Part shown: positions 44,501 through 57,980 of the stretch, one piece after another
Layout: every line of letters begins with the position of its first letter
How positions within the stretch are numbered: position 1 is the stretch's first letter
NCBI GenBank assembly: GCA_964030785.1
Contig: OZ034976.1
Span: 3,098,201 to 3,162,200 of the forward strand
DNA length: 64,000 nt
Direction: 5' to 3'
DNA from: Siderastrea siderea
Lineage: Eukaryota; Cnidaria; Anthozoa; Scleractinia; Rhizangiidae
The notes under the pieces: generated by a model
What the model was told of the DNA's origin: nothing
The model's database searches: none
What the model saw: the letters and a program-made list of their open reading frames with translations, nothing else
Translations under genes and position numbers: made by a program

Positions 44501-47500
44501 GGCAAAGGCAAATTATTCTTGATGATCCATTCAGCTTCTCAACAGCACTTTTTGTAAAGCTGTAATTCTTACATGTACTAGTAATACTTTGCACAGGTAT
44601 TATGGGTTCATTTGACAGCTCTGTAGTTCATTCCATATTTCCACAAGAAGTGTAAAATACAAGTTGGATTGATTCATCTGTGCGTATAATACAGGCAACA
44701 GATGGATTATCCATCCAGACTTAAGTTTATCTTTCAACTGAGTAGATAATTCGTCTCGACAGGCAGTGTTTGTGTGTTAGGCTGCGTTTACATGAAAGCC
44801 AAGATGAGTTTCATTCCGGAGTGAGTTCATCTTAGCATGAAATTAACTTTTCATTTACATGAATGATTTCACCCCGGGATGAAAGGTAAGCATCTTCATC
44901 CCTGGGCGAAAATTAAATTTGCAACGGCTACCTAGGTGTTTTTGACTCACCCCGGAACGAGAAAAAAGCATCGTGTTTACATGAATTTTTCATCCCGGTG
45001 CTGAAAACTTACAGGTAAATGACCACATGCCGAGATAAAAGTCATCCTGGAACGAAATCACTCATGTAAATGGGGCCTTAGCCAGTATTTTTGCACAGGC
45101 AAATGAGTATGTTAGCAACAAGCTTAATTAATGACACACTTTCTATTGCAGGTAGCAGACCTAAAAAATAAACTTGAAACAGAGAAAGGTAAAGATGCTT
45201 ACCCAAAGTCTGGTGTCAAACTCATATATGCTGGTAAGTATAAACAGGCAAGATATTGTTGCTACGTATAAAAATTGTGCCCAAGCCTACATTTTTACCC
45301 TGTACAGTCAGGGCTCAAATTTAACATGATCCACGTAGAACCCGAAATGGTGAGTACAATTTTCAAGACAAAATCTTTGGTAAAAAATATAAATTCTCAC
45401 AATGTGCTGATGTGTGTTTCTGTTTGCGGTTGTTTTCTTTTGCAATCATTTGATTGAAGATGCACGGAGTTAGTTGTTGAGTTAGTTTATAGAAGTTTCT
45501 CTGCCTAATAATTCACACATCTTCATAATACAGACACTTAAAGCTGTTGCTTTGAAAAGAGCCTGTTATCAAAGGATTTGATTGGAGCATCTTCAGATCG
45601 ATTTGTAATTTTTGGCTAGGGCAACTAATGCTTAACAGCTTGGGCTCTTAACTTCTAAGCTAATAAATAAATATCACTGTACCTTAGCAACAGCTTTGGT
45701 CTATATTATGGACAGTTCTCTAGGTCTCAGAGAGACCAAATTACATATTTTTATTATATGGCAAGCAATTCTTCAGTCTAAATCAAGTGTTCTGGTTGGT
45801 TAGTTTTCGGTCGGGATTTTACAGTACAGACCATTACCATGGAAATGGTCCTTTTTGGATGTTTTTTTTTGTGCTACCGCTCCGGCAAAATTCAAACTGT
45901 GAAAATGCAAGAAGATAAAAAAGGAAAGGTTTGGAGCTGGTACAACACAAATGAACGAGGTAAACACATCTGTTTAGAAAAAGCGCTCTTCAATTTACTT
46001 CACTGACTGCGCCAACGTTCTTCAGTGACAGTGTGTGTTTATTGTTTTTCGTACGGCTATAGACTGTAAGCTGTAAAGACCCGAGTACATCGGCCAAGAC
46101 TTAAACAATAATTATTAAAATTCGGCATTAACAAAAGAATATGTTTCTCCCAAGAAAACCTCACGGCGAAAAAAAAATGAAAACTGCAAAACAACTAGCA
46201 AACGGCTTTCATCAGCAACTGTTAATCGAAAGAAACCATCACGTTCTTGTCTAGTTTAATATTCGCCATCGCTTCAGTCAGCGCTTTCCACAAGAACAAA
46301 TTAAAGCTACACATGCATGCATTAAACTAACAGTGTACCTTGATTCCTCAGCGAGATTTTTGCTCTTGTAGTGCACATCCTTCGAAATAATTTTAGCTTG
46401 TTCACAAGTCCGCTCTTGCTGTAGCTCATCCTAAAAACAACTTTGTTAGGTGCGACAAAAATTTGCTCTCAGCATCCACAAAGTCCTCCATAAAGCCACT
46501 GAAGCAAACAATTTGCAGTATTTGATGGAGAGATAATTTCCAGTGTCTTTTTTTAAGTTTGAGTGTTCCTTTGTTCACATTACAGACTAACATGCTGCCA
46601 CAATTTCCAGAGTTTGAGAAGCATGTTTGTGATCCAGTTTTATTGCGGCTTTTTCAATATTCTTCTTTTTCCCGAATTGTCTCTGCCCATAACGAAGAAG
46701 TATTTTCAAATAAAACTTTCTTGTGTTGTAGAGGACGACGAAAAACTGACACATATAATAGAAGCAGAGCAGTTTTCATTCAAGAGCCACGCAAGTTTTT
46801 GCCGCTCGACAGCGATGATCATCAAACTGATTCGAAAGCCAGTTAAAATTGCTGGCTTCTTTCCTTGACACCGCACCGGAAATTGACTTGAATGAACTAC
46901 CAGAAGTGTTGTTTCGTACGAAAAATGATGCCATATAATAAACTACTTACTAACTTCACTTGCTCAGGCCATACTGGGAAATATTGGCCCTCGGTCATTT
47001 TTGTCTGGACGTCGCTGCGCTCGGTCCGTACTGCCACAACCTCGGGCCAACATTCCCCAGTACGGCCCTCGCGTTCAGTTAGTAAGAGGTTAATAAACAC
47101 TACTACTATTGAAAGAAGAGCCATGAAATGTTTGGTTACATGTAGCTGTCTCATGCATCACTTTTGCGTTCACATTGCAGCCATTTTCAGCATAACATGC
47201 AGTGAAGAAAATAGCTTTTAACTTGCCAACCTTTGACATACTTTATAAACAGCTGAAAACTTGGTAGAAGAAAGGGCACACAAAATTTACTAACCTCAAA
47301 TGGCTGAAGAGAGTTGACCTTGCACAGCTGTCAATTTACAGGATAATTCAAACAATCTACTTGACAACTTGCTTTCATCTTTGAATTTCTTCATCTTACT
47401 ACTGATGTGAAAGAAGTCTTACTAAGAATGGAATTATCCACAATTAGAATAATTAATTAAAAAATAACTGTTTGTTTTTAGGGAAAATATTAAATGACGA

Positions 47501-50500
47501 CCAGCCACTATCAGGATACCAAATAGATGAAAAAGGATTTGTTGTTGTCATGGTTACAAAGGTAAAGGGATTGTCTGATACATAATTGATTATTCAGTGA
47601 TTCACTAGTTGTCTTTCTCAGCCTGCAGCCAAAAACACTATCCTCTCACATGCTGCCCCTTGAGGGTGTAGTAATGTTTCACTCAATTGTAGACCAGGTC
47701 ATTCCTAGTAATAAGGTGAAGGGCCCAGAGGAAAAGGGCATAAGTCACGATTTGAGGTTGAAATCTAAATTGTTCCGATTTAGCTCAACTTTGGCATACA
47801 GGCTGTTTTTCATGTACAGTGGTGCACTTAAATATTGACCTGAGAGCTCAAATTCAAAGAATTAGCCTATTACTTTTGCTTAAAGCTGGAGCAAATAGAA
47901 CAACAGGAGAGCTGATTCTTGGTTGATTTATTTTGTTTACGTTCATACAGAAAACAAAAGAAATAATTCACGCTTCACTTGAATGAGTGAGTTCAGATTT
48001 TTTAGAAAAAGTGATAGGCTCATTCTTCGAATTGAAATGCTCAGGTCAAAAAATAAATGCAGGACCATGTTTCAAACATGAAAACTAGCCTGTGTGTCAA
48101 TGTTGAGATAAATTGGGACAATTTTTTGATTTCAGCATCAAATCTTCACTTACATGAACTTCCCTTTTCCATCGAACCCTTCATCTGTTGCACAGTGTAA
48201 GGTCATCTCTGTGTTGTGGGAGATTTGACCAGCATAGCACCACCATAAAGCATGTCTGCTGACAATATGCAAACACTTTTCAGTGGAATTAAATTCAACT
48301 AGCTAGTACATTCACTTTCTCTAAGTTCTCTCAATGTAGATGTACATAAGTCACCTGAACAGTTGTAGCTACAGCTGATTTCACCAGTTACAATATGATT
48401 GTAGTTGTGATTTAAATGAGAAATATCCAAGCAGTTCAGTGAACTTGCAAAAATTAAGGTGCTTTGTTATCAGTGACAATCGCAATACTAAATGTACAAA
48501 TACACGTACTTCTTGCCACTAGCTGTAAGACAGTTAAACCTCTGATCAATATCATTGCTGCTGTTGGCCAAATTAGGTCCATATATTCCAGTGAGCGAGT
48601 CTAGGTGTGCATACAGCGATGAATAACAATTAATAATAATTTATGAATTCAGATGTATGATAACTTGGAATTGTTAACTCTTTAAGCACCAATAGTGACA
48701 AGCATCTGATTTCTCCTTATAGTGTCACTACTTGATCAAACGTAAAGGTTACGAGAATAAAGGGAACGATCACCAAAGATAACATGGTCTTAATATTTAA
48801 GCAAATTCTCCCAACTAGCACCATAATAAATGACAAACAGTGTGGAGAATACCATGTGGCACTAAATTTTTGCTGGAGTTTAATTTTGTGGATTGCAATT
48901 TTTTGTGTTTTGTGGGAGCCAGTTTTTGCGATTGGAAGAGACTGGTTTTTCTTGCTGGGAATTAATAATTAATTTTTGCTATTTTCTGGAAGTTGCCTTC
49001 AAATGGAACTGATAACATTTTTCGTTTTTTTTTTTTTTTTTAGTACATGCAATCGAAATGCAGATGAAACAACAAGCAAATGTAACACCGATTAATCAAT
49101 GTCAAGCTGTTACAAAGGATTAACAATAACTACCTTTAGGGTACCACTTGATGTATTATCCACTGAGTCATCTATGGCATTTTCCCCTTCAAACCAGTAT
49201 TTTTGTATATAATTTCTACAGTGGAGCAAATTTTTGCAGAAAAAAAAAATTGTGATAGTTTTATTCTGTGGGAACTCAGTTTTGCGGATTGTAAAAAAAA
49301 AAAACAAAAATTAGAACCCACAATAACTTAGTCCAACATGGTATACATACTGATATATTTGGGCCTTAAAGGGTAAAAATTGTTTTATAACTAGTCTTTT
49401 TGTTTTCAGCCCAAACCTGCACCAGCGCCAGCACCCAGTCAACCCACAACAACACCAGAGGTAAGCCTCATCTGCTAATACTTCACTGTTTATTATTATT
49501 TGTTTATTTACAAACACAGTTTACCAATGTCTTCCATAAATGTGTAAACTTAATTAAGTTGTTACTCTTTTTGCAGCCAACATCTGTGGCAGCTACAGAT
49601 AGTAGTACATCGAGGACATCTGAGGAAAGCAAGCCTGAAAGGTAAGTAATTATTTCCTATGCAATCCAGAGGTGGAATACAATTTTCACAGTTTTTGTCA
49701 AATTTCCAGTTATTAACCCCTTCCCTACCGGGGCCTTGTACACCTGCCAACCGGCGGCCATCTTGGATTTTTCACGTTCGCATTTGTCGGGCGAATCTTC
49801 GATGTTTTCGTCGGACATTTATTCCTTTGAAGACTATTCAGGATCGCTTGGCTCGTAAAAATCACTTTCTTCATCTAAATCACTTAAGTCCGAGTCCCTA
49901 TTGGCGAGAATTTCCACAAGAGCTTCGAGGGACAGCCGACATTTTGAAAGTCTTGCAAATGAAAACAAAAATATTCTTAGGCGATACACCTGGTCAGCGG
50001 TCTTCATAAATTAGTGCCAGACTTTCCTCAACTACCGGAGTGAATGAACTCAAGCAATATTGAACGACCGGACTCTGAGCGATTCCATTTGGACGAGGAC
50101 GTATATATACGTCCTTGGTCGTTAAGTGACACTAGGGAAGACGTATATATACGTCCTTGGTAGGGAAGGGGTTAAGGACGGTGCCTCCTTTTGTTACTGG
50201 GCACGCATTCTGCGCATCTCAGGATATTCAGGTTTCTTAAGGAATTTGCCCTCTTATATAACAATATTTTTGCACGGTTTAAGACTATGTGGAAACAGCA
50301 GATCTTAGCAAGGGCTATCAGAATCCAAAAAAGAAATTAATTGGGGGTAACCACGCATTTTTCAGAGATAATTGCACTTAAATTTGGAAAGAAATTGCCA
50401 CACATTCTTTGTATTTTAATGCTTTTTGAGAATTATGGTTGCTTAATTACCTCTGAAAAATGTGCGGTTACCCACATTTTTCTTTTTGGATTCCAATTAC

Positions 50501-53500
50501 CCTTGCTAAGAACCATTTTTTTCTCCATAGTCATAACCTTTGCAAAAATACATCTGTATTAGGAGGCACTGTCCTTGTAAGTGCTGACATTCTGGTGTAC
50601 TTGTACATAAGTGGAATAATGTATACTTCATCTGTAATTGTAACTGCACAATCTTATTATTTTTAGCACTGATGCTGCACCCCCAGCCACAGAGCAGCCT
50701 GCACCCACAACAGCATCAGCTGTGTCAACCTCCACCCCATCATCAAGTGCTGATCAAGTATTGTCTTCAGCTGAGTCTGTACTAGGTTAGTCAAACCTGG
50801 GAACCTCTTAGCAATTTTGTTCTTCCTGGGAAGACTCTCGTACAAGATCTTATGTAGCCAGTACAGCAGTTTTCAATTGACTATCAGATTAAAGTAATTC
50901 ATGTTTCTTTGGTTTTGTTTTACTGCATTCTACATTGTATGATTGATTAAAAAGTGTGTGCCACTTTATTAGCCAAACAAGATTAGCTTGCCTGTGTTTT
51001 CCTGCACCTAGCGTGATGCTAGTATCACGTATTTACTGCAAGTTCTGATTGGTTCCTGGAGATTTTTTTAATGTCTCTTGTCATTGGCCACAGTGATTTC
51101 TTTGGTTTTTATTTTACAACACTCGGTTGAAACAGCTCTTGTAGACCTTTCTGTGGTTTCCAGCACCATGTCAGTAAAGGGGCAAATGTGATGCAAACTA
51201 CCAAGTTAAAATTTCAGCATACTGTATGTACTGTAAGCTAAGGTGCTTTTTTCAGCTAATTACTGTAATTTTTTGCAATGTTTACTATTGAAAACTGGGC
51301 ATCTTGGAGGCATACATCACCTAAGCAAAAGCTTACAAGTAGGTGAATGTTTGCTGAATTTGTTGAGAAATTTGGCATCCATATAATTATGCACAAATAG
51401 AGTGTACACGTATGGCTTAAAATCCCTTTTTCCAGTGCTTGCACAAGTTACCTACTGTTGTAATAAACGAGCAAGCATGGATTTTTTTTGTTAGGTTGAT
51501 TTTTAAAAGCTGGAACTTTTGTGACTTACATTCCTGCCAGTGACTGCCAAATGCCCCTGTCCCAGGTTTGCTTTTATTGGTACTGTCTGGGGTGGGGGGG
51601 GGGTTGGTTACTACTACAGTTTTTAGTAGTGCACCCAGAGACACCGCGGCAAAACGTCTGCGCGTGCACTCACTTTGGCCATTTCCGGTTTCGACCTTAT
51701 GTTGCTCATTTTCATTCAGCGTGCTTTCGAACTGTCCGGGAACTGAACTCGTAGGGATGGCGCTCAAGTCCAGTAAGAGAAGAAAAATTCACCCTCGTGT
51801 GTTCCCGTTCTCCAAAAAAACTTTAAACTGGTCATTTCACGTTGTTGTTTTGCAGAGGATGGAAAAGAAATGTACCAGAATGTGTAACGCACATGCAGAG
51901 TCATTGTTTTGCTCATTACAGCCTATTGTTTTTCGACGTTCTCGTTGCTGTCGCCGTGGTGGTTGCTTAAACTTCCTAATGTGACTACAATGGCGACATG
52001 CGAACGTAAACTATCGACTTTCATGATGTTTTTCGCTGTGGGTGCAAGCCCGAAACTACGAGGGGCAAAGGTGTAGAAACAGATAAAACCATATTGAAGC
52101 TGCTCTGGATTTTTTAACCTTAAGTTTGATGTCTGGAGCTTAAGTTTTTCAAAATTCGCGGCCGGAACCCGAGTTTGTTATTCTTGCCAATAGTTTTCAG
52201 TAGGGGAGCATTGACAAGAAGTAAAAATACAGCGCGTGTGCAGTGCATTTTGCCGCGGTGTCGCACCCAGAGGTCTTGTTTTAACTTTGTTTCATTTTAT
52301 GTTTGTTCCAATTTGTATTTTGCAGTTACTGGTACAGAGTATGAAACAATGATAGAGAGATTGTGTGACATGGGATTTGAAAGAGAGAAGGTTGGTTGCG
52401 CTTTTCGACTGAATTTTTAATGTCTTCATTTCCACACTATAAAGCAGTTATGTTTCCTACACGTGTATGGTTGTTGGACACATTTCTACATGTACTACCG
52501 AGTGATCTCTCCACACGTTGACTACTGGTTAACCCACATGTTCTTTTGCAGGTTATTCAAGCTTTACGAGCAAGTTTCAACAATCCGGATAGAGCAGCAG
52601 AATACTTGATGACTGTAAGTAGCCATTGAATATTGCAATTTCAAGACTAATTTACGAAGAAAATTTAGTTTTCTCTTGTGTACGAGTGTTGTCTGCCATA
52701 CAGGTGCCACTTTCTGGAAGATTTTGTTGTTTGTTTTGACAACTTTCCTGAAGGTGACTTCCACTCTTACTGACCAATAAAATATTAAAATGCACAAAAT
52801 GTCCAAGGCAGACATTGCAAGTTAAACATTAATAAATCAATGTTTTCCTTCTGAGAGTAAAACACAGGAGTGTCATGGGTTTCTCTTTTATGTCAAACAA
52901 AGTGCTATACTACTGACATTTTCCTTTTGAGTACAGGTAAACATGTTGTTTATACCGTTTAAAATGTAGCATTTTGTATAAAGCTTTCAAGAATTTTTCT
53001 GTGCATTTGTGCTGGATTGAACATCTCTTACTAACAGTGAAACATGATTGTGCACCCTAACCCTTTAAGCCCTGATATAAAAATGCATATTCTCCTTACT
53101 GTTCTCCATACATTTCTTATGAAACTAGTAAGGAGAATTTGTCTCAATACCAAGACATCTTACCCTTGGTGATCTGACTTCCTTCATTCTTATCACTTTA
53201 ATGTTTGAACAAATAGTGATAATGTAAAGAGAAATTTCATTTTCATCATTGTTGGGGCCTAAAGGGCTAACCTGTACAATCAAGGTTTCCCAAGGGTGAA
53301 CTTATGATTTCTTTGAAAAACTTGTCTAAAATCTGAGCATCTTAATGCGGGGTGAGGCTTACTGTATCTACAAGTGTGGCTTATTCAGTGGTGTCAATGT
53401 TAATTTAATATTGTCTTCTCTAGAGCATACCTGATTTACCAGCTGAACCTCAAGCTCCAGAAGAGCACGAAGAACAGCAGGGCCAGCAAGGCGAGGGAGG

Positions 53501-56500
53501 CGAGGGACGCGAGGGACGCGAGGGACGCGAGGGGCGCGAGGGAGAACAACCGTCAGGAGGTCTGTTTGTCATCCACTTAAGCCCCATATCAACATGCATA
53601 TTCTCCACACTGTTCTCCATATATATCTTATGGTACTAGTTGGACGAATTTGATTAAACATCAAGACATTTTTTCTTTGGTGATCAAATCCTTTGTTTTC
53701 ATAACCTGTGTGATTTGATCAGGTAGCCAAAATGGTTTCCAAAAATAATTTTAAAACAACTTCGCCTTACTAAGTAAGTCATGTGATACAATTTTTACTT
53801 TTAAAGCCTGGATAAAACCTTTTTTTGTTTTGTTCATTTTTCATATTTTATTGAATTTTGCCATATGACAATACAAAATAATAATTATTTAATAGTTTAC
53901 TTAAAGAAATAGGGGCAAGAAATCCTCTTAGAAGCCATACCTATCAATAAAGTGAAAGCTATCAATCAGTGCTTTACTCTGGCACTGTTTATATTTTTGC
54001 ACGTGGTGGTTCAGACTTTTGTTCCATTTCAAATATAGGCTGTCAAGCATTGTTTTTCCATTGACCTGTTTGTTTGTACTGTTAAAGGTGGATCAAACGT
54101 TTGAGTCTGTAAATAAATTTCTAAAGCATTTCCATCCTTATAGAAGCTATTAAACAGTACTTGTGATACTACACTGTACATGTATTTGCTGTGCTGTACA
54201 AAGTGATTCTAACTTTGAGGATGAAATCCACAAAGTTCATTCAAGTCAAAGCTTTTTAGTAACTTCCCTTCCATTGCATAGTAAACAAGAAAGCCCATTG
54301 GGCATTTTAACCAGCCATTCTGACCCTCCCCAACCCCTAGATTTAACAAATGTTAGCACAATCCTGTGTTTATACGAACTGGCATGACGAAAAGTAGATT
54401 GTGTGAAACAATATTTTGACTATAGCATTACTGGATGACGTAATGTTTAAACTGACGACTCAAGTTATCTTTCTTATCGCTTTTATTTCTGCTGAAAAAC
54501 ACAAATTGACTCAAACGTTGAATGTCGGTATAAATTTGCCCACAACTGAGGATGCTTACAAAGGGATAACGAAATATTTACTGCTGTGCCTCAGTAGACC
54601 GTGAATGCAAACAGTGAACATAGCAGTAGAATCAAAATACAATGCTTGGTAAACACGAGCTCAAGCAGATCGTCAGAGTCTGGGGCACATTAAGGCATAT
54701 CTCATGACGTGATGTTTAAATCTGGTTTGCTAACCCAGGAATCCCCATGCAAAGTAAACAAGTTGACTCGGAACAGCTACGTGCCAGACTACACACAAAA
54801 TTACCTCAAACCAACCAACACCACATGCAAACCACACGCATCGCTTGATAATATTCAGTTATTTTCTAACTTAAAGACTCGTAACAGCTACCTTATTAAT
54901 TAATCTCCTTATTAATGACCAATTCCTTTGTCTGTATGCAATTAAAATCAACTTCTCACGTCAAGTAAACACGTATCTCTCTCCGCTCTCAAGAACTATG
55001 ATGTATCGATGGTGCAATCCACTAATTGCATCATCATAATAGTGCCAATCCCTTCTCTTCCTAAGCCACCGTTCCTTACTGTGTTTATAAGCTGCAAACA
55101 CAGCTGCCGTTTCTCTCCTCTGCGAAATACAGGTTACCCAATGAGAAAACTTGCAATCCACTTCAGAAACCTCCCCCCCCCCCCCCCATAAAACGCCAAG
55201 GGAAACTGCCTCTCATGTGGCACAATATTACACCGCTGCTATACAAAATGCAACTTTCAAAGCAAATCACATTCACAGAAGCGTGATATGCTCCTAACAT
55301 TCCGAAATCCTTCCACTCCCACATTTTTACATCCCTCAAAATGTCAATCCCCATAACAAACTCCTGCACTCAAAATATTTTCACCATAACCACCAACTAG
55401 ATCAGACAACGCAGCCAATTTTGCATTCAATCCTATTAGCTGCGTTACGATCCTATTAGCTCAGTTGCGCATGCATTATACAAGACAAATACTAAAACAC
55501 CATACTTAACAACCCTTCGCCGTTCATATCTTAAATACTGTAAATTAAAAGACAAGAACACACGTAAGGTAACATTCAGCAGACTAATATGCGCTTGTGT
55601 CTTTTATAAGACAGTACCGCTCTTGAGTACCCGTACCACAAGCATTACAGCACTTTGTTTGTATGTTAAGCCAATTGACGCAGAAAAAAGCCCGTGTCCA
55701 TTTTATAAACTGGTGGTCAGCATATGCCGACGGCCGGTTAAAAATGTTTAAAAGTCTGGTTTATCATTGTGAAATATCCATTAACTGTTTTTTTTTATGT
55801 TTGTTTGTTTTTCATTAGAACAAGGTACCAGCAGTCTCGATTTCTTACGCAATCTACCCCAGTTCCGTACCTTCAGAAGAACAGTGCAACAAAATCCACA
55901 AGCCTTGCCAGTACTACTACAGCAACTTGGACAAGCAAATCCTGAACTCCTGCAGGTAAAGAAGGGGCTAGTTTCTAAAGAAACTGTGCTGCTGCATTGG
56001 TGGGGAAGTGAAATACAAATTTGGATTTATCAACTGAGTTGATAAGGTAAATTGGCCACTGTAGAGAAATTGAAAGCTGACATTCTGACTGAGATCTCTT
56101 TCTTTTCCTTCTGTGACATTTGACGAAAAAGAACAAGAGAATGCCATTTACGTTAACTTATCACCCACACAACCTCGCAGCCAAAAACATAATTGTAAAG
56201 AACTTCAAATTACTCCAAAATGACAATGAAACAGGTAGAATCTTTTCACAGCCCACACTAATTTCATTTAAGTGCAACAAACACATAGAGAACTTTCTAG
56301 TTAGAAATGTTTTTAAATCTGACAATCAACCTGGTATTTAAAATGCACATGTAGGCAAATGATGTTACACTTGTCCTTTCATTCGCTGTGCAGACAAAAC
56401 AACAGGACCCAAGCAATCCATTAAAATCACTGATCACTTTACATGCACCTCAGTCTGCAAATGTTATACATTGCATAACATGTACTTTATACCAAAAGAT

Positions 56501-57898
56501 ATACAGTGTACATTGGTGAAACAGGGAGGAGACTGGGTGACTGTTTCCGTGAACACCTATGAGGCGTTGAAAGAAATGACAAGGACACATCAAAACCACT
56601 TCCCTGTTCACAATCTTCCTGATCATTCTAGCCAACACATGACAGTCTGCAGCCTTTCCCTACACCAGGGTAGCATGGAAAGCTGTAAAAATCTAGAACA
56701 AAAATTCATTTTTCAACAAACGCTTTTCATTCAACTAATTATTCTGACTTGTTTTTCATGTTGCCATGTTCCTACCAATAGCATAGCTTCACCGCTCTCC
56801 ATATAAACAAAGTGCAACCCACAATTCCTTATGTCACTCAGACAAAAAGGGCTAAGGCTCGAAATGACAGCTTTCAATTTCTCTGTGGCTGGCCAATTTA
56901 CCTTTTCAACTCAGTTGATCATCCAAATTTTTGTGTCCAACGGGGAAAGTACAAGTTTAACTTAAATCTTGAACGAGTGTAGGTTCCTTCAAGACAAAAA
57001 TATCATAAAAATCCTGTTTAAATTACGTGCAGTTCCCAGTGAAACAAGTTTGTCACTGACCTGACTACCTCACAGACCCCTCTTCTAGGACCACGCTTGA
57101 AGAAGGGGATAATGTAGGCGTCAAGCAATGTAGGAGGATGTCATCTAAGGGAAAAAAGCAGTGACACTCAAAATGGTGTTGTTATTTTTCCATAGCTGAT
57201 AAGTGCAAATCAAGAGCAATTCATAGCAATGTTAAACAGCCCTGAAGAACCTGGTAGTGCTGCACCAGGTGAAGGGCCACAGCAGCCCCAACCTGGATTA
57301 GGTGGATTGGGTGGAGAACAGCCCAGACCAATGACTATTAATGTGACCGCACAAGAAAAAGAAGCCATTGATAGGGTATGTGAATGTTAAGTGACATTGG
57401 TTCTTGTGGCTTTATGAGAATTCAGTTAAAATTTTAACCCCTTATATGACAAGAATCTACCGGTAATTTCTCCTTACAATTTCCCTACATGATCCAGCAT
57501 AAGGTCATGAGAATAAAAAAAAAATGATCATTAAAGATGAAATGTCTTGATGTTAAATCAAGTTCTCTCAACTAGTACCATAAGAAATATATGGAGAACA
57601 GTGAGAAGAATATGCACATTTTGATATTGGGGCTTAAAGGGAAAAAACAAATAGTACCATCAAATCTATTGTTTTAGCAGGTCATTCTACCCTTGAGTCA
57701 TTAATGAAATTCTTTAGAGTGGGCATTCACTCAAAAGCTATTGAGCAGTAATTTAATCCATTGAATTGTCTTTCTGTTTAGGTTACATGAAGGTTACATA
57801 ACAAGTATTTAGAGTTGTTTTAGCTGCAGTTTTATTTATTTCCACTTACTGCTGCCCATTAGTTGTACAGCTTAATACCTTGATACTTCAATAAAGTG

Positions 57899-57980
<82 letters not shown>

